Below are positions 58,901-64,000 of a stretch of DNA of 64,000 nucleotides, piece by piece. Below the pieces are notes generated by a model that was given only the letters and a program-made list of their open reading frames with translations, had not been told where the DNA came from and did not search any database. How positions within the stretch are numbered: the first letter of the stretch is position 1; every line of letters begins with the position of its first letter. Position numbers and translations under genes: made by a program. Source of the DNA: Symbiodinium natans (taxonomy: Eukaryota; Sar; Dinophyceae; Suessiales; Symbiodiniaceae); contig CAJNDS010002428.1 in assembly GCA_905221605.1 (NCBI GenBank), positions 248,001 to 312,000 of the forward strand. Reading direction: 5' to 3'.

Positions 58901-61900
58901 CTTCCCTGGTGCCGACGCCTCCTGCCCCATGGGCTGGGCGCGGGCGCTTGGAGGGATCTCGGAGGACTCCTCTGAAAGCCCAGAAGGCATCCCAAAGGGT
59001 TTAGGATTTAGGGTTTAGGGTTTAAGGTTTAGGGTTTAGGGTTTAGGGTTTAGGGTTTAGGGGGGTGTTGATGGGAGTTCTAAGTAGAGTACAAGTAAGG
59101 CAACCGGCTTTATGACCTGGCTTAAGATACTCATATCCCCACTTATATGACCCAGAAGGCACACTATGGAAAAGAAGACCTGATCTGATGACGCCTAAAC
59201 GAAAACAAAAAGCACCCCAAGTCCCTAAACCCTAAACCCTAAAAACCCTAAACCCTAAACCCTACACCCCAAAAGACTGCCAGAGCACCGCAGGCCTTCA
59301 AAAGTCGCTCCGTCGTGCCCTTGTTCCTTTTTTTGCGGCAACCCTCAGCCCTAAACTCTAAACCCTAAACCCTATACCCTAAACCCTAGACCCTAAACCC
59401 TAAACCCTAAACCTTAAGCAGAAAAAAAGCTTCTGCTCCTGAGGTTTTGACACACTTGGAGCAAGCGGGCTTCGAGGCCGGAACAATTTCGGGTTTTGGG
59501 ATGAGGGCTTAGGGCTTAGGTTCTTAGGGCTTAGGGCTTAGTGGCTTTGGGCTTTTGGGGCTTAGGGCTCAGGGCTTAGGGCTTGGGGCTTGGGGCTTGG
59601 GGCTTGGGGCTTAGGGCTTTGGGCTTTGGGCTAAGGGCTTAGGACGGCTTTGGGAGGATTAAGGTTTAAAACTTCGGGATCAAGAGTTAGGGGCCAGGAT
59701 TTAGGGCTTTTGCGGATTAAGGGACTCTGGGGGTCTGCTAATTGCTTAAGAACCCCGAAAGAATCAAAATATTCTTCCTGATTAAGGGTAATACAGGGAT
59801 TATTGTTTTCTATTCTTTTGGGGTTCTTAAGCAAATAGTAGGGTTAGAGGCTTGCGAAACTTAGGGTTTGTTGCGGCACTCGAAAGGTGGCTTTGTGCTG
59901 TTTCGGGTTTAGGCGCTGTGGGCCCTAAAACCCAAAACCTTGGGAGCATGGGAGTTTTAGGGTTTAGGGTTTAGGGGATCGAAGCCCTGTGTCAGGTGCA
60001 AAATGTCCACAACATGGGTCTCTCGGCTGCGTTGAGGGTTTGGAGTCCGGGTTTCGGGTCTACAGCGGCAGTTGCCAGAGGAAGTAAATCTCAAAGTGCG
60101 CTCCTCCCTCAATGCAGGTCCCTACCATTTTACAATCGCTACAAGCTGGGATTGCTTTTGACAAACTACGGACCCTCGTCTTCAAGCTTGTCTACATAAC
60201 TCTAAACCCGGCTCCCTAGACACTTCCATTGAATCGCAAACCCCGACAGCATATTTCTAGATAGCCCAGAGAGTTGCATCTTGCATAGGTCCCCCCCCCC
60301 CCCCTCCGTCAGTTTCAGGACTCAGGGCTTAGGGTTGATTTCGGATGTCGGTTTTAAACCCCGAACCCTAGACACCAAACCCTAAGCCCTAAACCGGGTT
60401 TTGGGGGAGATTTGGGGTTCCGGGTTTGGGACATAGGGCTGTGCGTTGAACCCAGAGTTGGTCTCGTTAAGCCTTTTCCGGGTTTTGAACGGTCGACTGC
60501 ATCCGAAAGCCTAAGCCCTCAAGCTCTTACGGCCCGTCTCACTTCCCTTGAAAGGAGGCCTGCCGGTACAGGGCTCGACTTGAAGGGTTTCTGAGGTGTC
60601 ATGTACTGTGCTTCAGGGTTCAACTTCAGCCCTTTCCCTAAACCCCTAAACCCCTAAACCCCTAAACCCATAAACCCTAAACGCCTCAACCCTACTTAAT
60701 TCGCTGATGAATTCCCTCTTAAGAACGAGTAAGGAAGCATCCCTACACCCGACAGCCTAGGCAGGAGCTCCGTATCCTTGAGAGTGTTTCAGAGAAGCTG
60801 CACTGTAGATCAAAGCCCCCCCAAACTTTCAAACCAGAAGATTGGGAGTTCAGGGTTAACCCTAAACCCTGAACCCCAGACCATAAACCCTGAAAACCCT
60901 AAAGGTTGTCTTCCCTGGCCATGGAATGCCTCGTACGAGCCAGGCTATCACTACTCGCAGACGTTGTATCATTGGCTGGTTTCCTGGCGGGCCAACAAAG
61001 ACAAGGTCGTGAAGGCAAGAGATCTTTCGGCATAGCTAAACGAGACTTAGGGTTTAGGGTTTAGGGTTTAGGGCTAGATCTCAAGGGATGAAGACTCGAA
61101 CCCCTAAGCTTGTACCCCCACAGTTTCCCCTTGTTATACTGCGAAGATGGCCCTTATCTTCCCCTAGCGATTTTTAAAGAAGGGTTTCCAAAACTTAAGG
61201 GTACAACCTTCAGGGTCCAAGGTAGAACCCCCAGACGATCGCCCAAAGGCCGAAAGCACGAAACCTTCAAGCACGAAACCTAAACCCCGAAGATCTCCAT
61301 GGCACCGACGCCACCGTGCTCCCTCGTCAGAACAAACCCAGGCTGAAAGCCATCGGGTTGGGATTTTCGGGTTGCAGGACGGGGGTGGACGGTGGGAGGT
61401 GGCCTGAACATTGCTGCATGCAGTCCTGCCCTTACTTTTGAAAAAGATTTAAGATTCCGCCCAGCATCCAGAGCACAGCCGAAACAACAGAGATGCGCCG
61501 GCCTGCCCCTGCCAAGGCATTCTTCCACAACCCACAAGACCCTGGCCTTTCCTCCCCCCCCCCCCCCTCTGTGATAAAGCCATAAAGGATAACGTGAATG
61601 TATGACACTGGGGGTCAGGTCGGGGGGCGGGGGATATTAGGGGATGGAGGTCATCATCCCTCACAGGTCTTTCAACGCAGGCATGTCTTGCAGATAGGCC
61701 GTGGCGTCTGGCTTTCAATGGCTCTCAGGGTTTGGGGAGGTGACAGGGTGTTGAGGCGAAGTTCGCAGGAGAGGATTTCGAGCACAGGCTAGAAGAATCG
61801 TTAGGGGAAGGTCCGTACAGCCCAACGCCCTAGGGTCCAACTCCCACAATCCTAAATCCCCAAACCCCAATGTATCCCTTAACCCCAAATTTCGAAATCC

Positions 61901-63072
61901 CGAAGCCCTAAACCCCAAGCCCCAAAATCCTAAATCCCCGAAATCCCCGACTCCTGACTCCTGAACCCAAAACCCCATGCTACTATTTGCTTAAAGACCC
62001 CCCCCCCCCCAAAATGAAAATTAAAAGTCCTTCTATTTCCTTTATAAGGAAGAATATTATATATATATATATATATATATGTTTTTTTTTGTTTTATTTT
62101 TTTTGGGGGGGGATGGGGAGGGGAGGTTCTTAAGCAGTTCGTAGCATGCAGATTTAAAGTCCTGCTACTCCGTGAAAGTAGCAGGCCTATGGCGAGAGGA
62201 GTTGGAGGCGCAGAGTTTGGGGTTTAGGGTTTAGGGTTTAGGGTTCAGGGCTTAGGGTTTAGGGTGACGGTGTATACCAAACCTATTTAGGCAAATGGCA
62301 ACTTGCAACAACAAGGGTTCAAGACTTGGCGTTTGGTTTGTTTGTGGGCTTATGTCCGTTTACGGCGTTTACGGTTCAGGGTTTTGGTTTGGACTGGGTT
62401 TGTTGAATTTGCGTTGGGATGTTCCCCCTTATACTAACAACAGTCCTTAGTAGGAATTATAATAGGGGGTTACTAGAGTCCCTATTAAGGACTGTTAGTA
62501 TAGGGGGGAACATCCCAAAATTTACCTTTTATAAAAGCCTGCACGCTCACGAAGCGTGTTCTGTTCCATTATGAAGGCAAGTCGCCCAGCGGTTTAATGA
62601 GGGCCCCTACGTTATGATGGAACCTTAAATTCCAAGGGGCTTCCCTTTCACATAGGGGCTTAGCTCAGACGTGCTTGCTTGTTTGGCAGGGCTCTTCCGA
62701 CATGTACGCATATAGCAAGTGGAGAAGCTAACAGCCTAAATCTTAAGCCCTGACCCCTCAACCCTCACCCCCCTCCCCCACCCCGGCTAAGGACACAAGT
62801 CTCCAAAACCCTAAACCCTAAACCCTAAACCCTAAACCCTAAACCCTATAGACCTCTTGGACCCTTCACTTCTAGACCCTTGGCATCTCGGACGCAAATA
62901 CTACAATCGCTTTTCCGGAACCGGCACCAGATCACCCAGCAACCTAAATCAGCTAGAACGCCCTCAACCCGTGACCCCTTAGAACCTAAGAAGACATAAA
63001 CCCAAACCCGAGCGCACACTCTTGCAGGCGGTGGGAAGTGTTCCTGGCCTGGTCAGTGCGTATCGCGCGAAG
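50311..63072 (+). CDS. Cyclopropane-fatty-acyl-phospholipid synthase-like methyltransferase
   Basis: Seventeen exons in order: 50311-50352, 51237-51319 (AYNKGDDWFEATLGEPMVYT), 52115-52160 (LEFIAHALGVQPGDK), 52491-52560 (ALEIGCGWGRLSNYLAGKG), 53324-53360 (VTMSSDQQAYA), 54795-54854 (RLRDDNVEILLTNFFDLQLP), 55300-55355 (VISSVEMAEHVG), 55566-55590 (NYNKFLKK), 56460-56501 (VHSLLADDGTFYLQ), 56760-56790 (VAGLPRGYAT), 58321-58343 (YNHYEDL), 58872-58937 (VWGLFMDEHVFPGAD), 59444-59476 (VLTHLEQAGFE), 59996-60017 (VQNVHNM), 60944-61014 (YHYSQTLYHWLVSWRANKDK), 62690-62724 (SSDMYAYSKW), 63028-63072 (RWEVFLAWSVRIA). Joins restore codons (for example AAC ATG G|GC TAT CAC). LEIGCGWG is SAM motif I; EMAEHVG, VFPGA and HYSQTL-x-HW are family landmarks. 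The enzyme adds a methylene (or methyl) group from SAM to unsaturated acyl chains of membrane lipid. N-terminus, one exon after 53360 and the last residues are not resolved. Most donors are GC; 54855 is GA. Confidence 0.92.
51505..51575. mobile_element. M5 element
   Basis: GCGACATGCTATACTTTTCC, CTTATTGGAGTTAAGAGGATC, ATGTTCAGGAAAAGTGTTTC, ending GGGTATTAAAGGG. Confidence 0.7.
52570..53293. repeat. TTTAGGG and CCCTAAA arms of intron 52561-53323
   Basis: TTTAGGG 52570-52662, starting 9 bp after the GC splice site; CCCTAAA (with CCCCTAA patch) 53123-53293, ending 30 bp before the next exon. Confidence 0.92.
53413..53515. mobile_element. M3 inverted-repeat element
   Basis: TTTGGGGGTTTCCGAAAATA ... 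GGTACCCTTAATGTCGGAAAC, with CCCCCAAATCGTAGGATTCC inside; a partial copy lies at 54295-54356. Confidence 0.7.
53850..54294. repeat. T/G and AAAC8 homopolymer-rich tracts
   Basis: T13G18 at 53855-53886, then 54047-54294 with runs of 6-18 C separated by AAA or AA. Minus-strand Gly/Trp/Val-rich frames are artefacts. Confidence 0.95.
54863..55095. repeat. TTTTGGGG / TTTTGGGGGG tract
   Basis: About 25 units of T3-4 G4-8 immediately after exon 54795-54854: a further derivative of the telomere motif that resembles Oxytricha-type TTTTGGGG. Strong G-quadruplex potential. Confidence 0.95.
55660..55751. repeat. (TA)n-rich tract
   Basis: ATATAT and TATTATAT repeats in the intron 55591-56459. Confidence 0.93.
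55872..56090. mobile_element. M3 element(s) with C25-A23 expansion
   Basis: CCCAAAATAGGGGTACCCC, then C25 A23 (55922-55970), then GGTACCCCTATTTCCGGAAA; a second partial unit follows with AAATTAGGGGTCC and AGGACCCC. Homopolymer expansion sits at the tip of the hairpin. Confidence 0.7.
57171..57297. mobile_element. M2 element with expanded A and T/G runs
   Basis: CTACTATTTGCATAAGAACC, C8A9, interior ATACTCCCTATGTTACCCTT, then T22 G18 and CTCTTCAGCAATTTGTAGT. The homopolymers are in mirror positions on both arms. Confidence 0.8.
57400..57465. mobile_element. M5 element, short
   Basis: GTAGGCCTTGGGATGTATAT, CCCCTTATTGGGTTTCAGAG, GGGTTTTAAGGGCCTTCCTA; the AAGAGGATCATG interior is deleted. Confidence 0.65.
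57560..58040. repeat. 8-bp CCCTAAAA array passing into CCCTAAA array
   Basis: 57560-57880 is degenerate CCCTAAAA/CCCCAAAA; 57885-58035 is near-perfect CCCTAAA. C-rich arm of intron 56791-58320. Confidence 0.95.
58086..58320. mobile_element. M4-like element with 11-bp duplication ending at an exon
   Basis: TAGCTTCCGAG occurs at 58086-58096 and 58310-58320. Between them is an element that matches 9230-9380 (GTTCATGGTACTTACCAACC, TGTACTTGTAAC, ACTTATAATTGGTTA) and ends AACCTCCAAG. A CCCTAAA/CCCTGAA array (58203-58300) replaces part of its right arm. The second copy of the duplication is the last 11 nt of the intron, and the next exon starts at 58321. Confidence 0.82.
58741..58861. repeat. CCCTAAA array
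   Basis: About sixteen units ending 10 bp before exon 58872; facing TTTAGGG-type sequence is at 58404-58455. Confidence 0.94.
58999..59062. repeat. TTTAGGG array in intron 58938-59443
   Basis: About nine units; CCCTAAA counterparts at 59222-59270 and 59340-59416. Confidence 0.92.
59735..59841. mobile_element. M2 element, compact
   Basis: CTGCTAATTGCTTAAGAACC and GGTTCTTAAGCAAATAGTAG are nearly perfect inverted repeats; interior GAAAGAATCAAAATATTCTT / ATTGTTTTCTATTCTTTTGG also pairs. Confidence 0.85.
61976..62148. mobile_element. M2 element, full length
   Basis: CATGCTACTATTTGCTTAAA and TTCTTAAGCAGTTCGTAGCATG-type ends, C14 on one arm and T8-G8 on the other, with (TA)n in the loop. Confidence 0.82.
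62415..62517. mobile_element. M1 palindromic element, best copy
   Basis: TTGGGATGTTCCCCCTTATA and GTATAGGGGGGAACATCCCA are inverted; inner AGTCCTTAGTAGG / CCTATTAAGGACTGTTAG pair. Nearly the entire 103 bp can fold. Confidence 0.88.
62806..62848. repeat. CCCTAAA array before exon 63028
   Basis: Six near-perfect units, about 180 bp upstream of the last recognised methyltransferase exon. Confidence 0.9.
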
Positions 63073-63247
63073 GCGTCCGTGGGTGGACTGTTTCGAGAGG
63101 GTTGAGGTTTAGGGTTGTTCGGGTGCAGGGCTTCTGGCTCCTGGCGCGGGATGATAGGGCAAACAGGTTGCGAGGCAACACTAACAAGTCTGCAGCGACG
63201 GACAGAAAGGCAGGCAACAGAGGGGGAAAGAGGAAGAGTGGGAAGCA

Positions 63248-63290
<43 letters not shown>
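63248..63290. repeat. (GA)n microsatellite
   Basis: About 21 GA units; a second short tract at 63809-63829. Arg/Glu-rich frames across both are artefacts. 63073-64000 has no recognised exon. Confidence 0.96.
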
Positions 63291-63293
<3 letters not shown>

Positions 63294-64000
63294 AAGAAAA
63301 GAGAAAGAGCGACAGGAACAGAGAAGTGGCCAAGGCCATCACACAGTGAACTTACCCGCAGAACGTCGTGTCGCACAGTGGTGCGTCCTGGAGAACAGAG
63401 GGTAGGGGGCTGCAGCAACTACCATGACCCTAACCCTAAGCCCTAAATAAGCCTAAACCCTAAACCCTCAAGCCCCCTGTAACTTGAAGAAAAATCTAAA
63501 AAAGGAAACTAATTGAAACTCCTCGAAACTTTCCTCGAAACTTCCCCGGACCTGAACCCTTAATAGTTTCAATAAACCCTAAACCCTCAACCCTCAATCC
63601 TCAACCCTACTAAACCCTATACCCTAAACCCTATAAACTACGAGTTCCGCGCCGACCCTGGAGCGCCTCGAGCGCGTCAGGTCCCCTGTCAAGCCATGGA
63701 GAGGCATATGCAAGAAAAGATGATTCGTAAACAGTCAGTAGAAGAACCACTTGAAGAGCAACTGGAGGAAGAAGAAATGCCTCAATTGCACGAAAGACGA
63801 AAAGAACGAGAGAGAGAGAGAGAGAGAGAAACAACGAAGAAAAACAAAAAGAGGATGACGACAAAGAAGAGAGAGGAAGAGAGAAAGCCAGCGATGGAAA
63901 CCCTTCATATTTTGTCAATACATGTTGTATCATAGTTCCTGTAGTTTCAGGTTGTGTGTTCATAGCCGGTTACAGGGCCCACCTTTGAGGATCTAGCTCT

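Larger units (their letters stand above)
61015..62689. other. Intron sequence of the methyltransferase gene
   Basis: Between exons ending 61014 and starting 62690. Holds a short TTTAGGG array (61037-61072), a poly-C run (61556-61567), two inverted-repeat elements and a TTTAGGG array (62219-62270). No firm exon was recognised, though short ones could exist. Confidence 0.6.

Noticed and set aside
63053-63963. Arg/Glu and Ser/Leu-rich frames around GA repeats
   Set aside because: (GA)n microsatellites; no family similarity.

Overview
The window looks like nuclear DNA of a dinoflagellate, most likely a Symbiodiniaceae-type alga. Four things support this. Plant/alveolate-type telomere repeats (TTTAGGG/CCCTAAA) are spread through all 64 kb. 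An intronless gene has the ubiquitin-like N-terminus plus ankyrin repeats that I associate with Symbiodinium proteins. Very small exons are joined by introns with many GC (and some GA) 5' splice sites. Every recognised gene lies on the + strand, like the one-directional gene arrays of dinoflagellates. All identifications come from reading translations by eye; no database search was possible.

Most of the long open frames are not genes: they are simple-repeat or minisatellite translations. The real coding sequence is mostly in 22-85 bp exons. Reading these in order gives: (1) a GDP-hexose phosphorylase-like (HIT superfamily) gene near 2.57-5.03 kb, with a complete intronless ubiquitin-like/ankyrin gene (3277-4749) inside its intron; (2) an unidentified gene ending at 11111; (3) a second unidentified gene, 12892-14740; (4) a 20S proteasome alpha subunit (alpha-4/PSMA7-like), 16514-22267; (5) unassigned exons at 22-26 kb; (6) a beta-ketoacyl synthase-like gene, about 27.6-40.2 kb; (7) unassigned exons at 42-50 kb; (8) a cyclopropane-fatty-acyl-phospholipid synthase-like methyltransferase in at least 17 exons, 50311-63072.

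The main discovery candidate is the intron architecture. In at least ten introns whose two exon borders are supported, a TTTAGGG array follows the 5' splice site and a CCCTAAA array precedes the 3' splice site, so the pre-mRNA could fold into a long hairpin that brings the splice sites together. The clearest case is the 369-nt intron 14309-14677, which is almost entirely one such inverted repeat. The space between the arms holds short inverted-repeat elements (at least eight families), microsatellites, G/C-rich tracts and once a whole gene. Telomere-type arrays also interrupt three of these elements, and some elements sit with target-like duplications exactly at or beside exon borders, as introners do.

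Other landmarks are a roughly 735-bp minisatellite palindrome (11361-12095), a 21-bp minisatellite (6510-6907), two long (CTA)n tracts, and arrays in which the telomere-type unit has drifted to homogeneous 7-, 8- and 9-bp variants.
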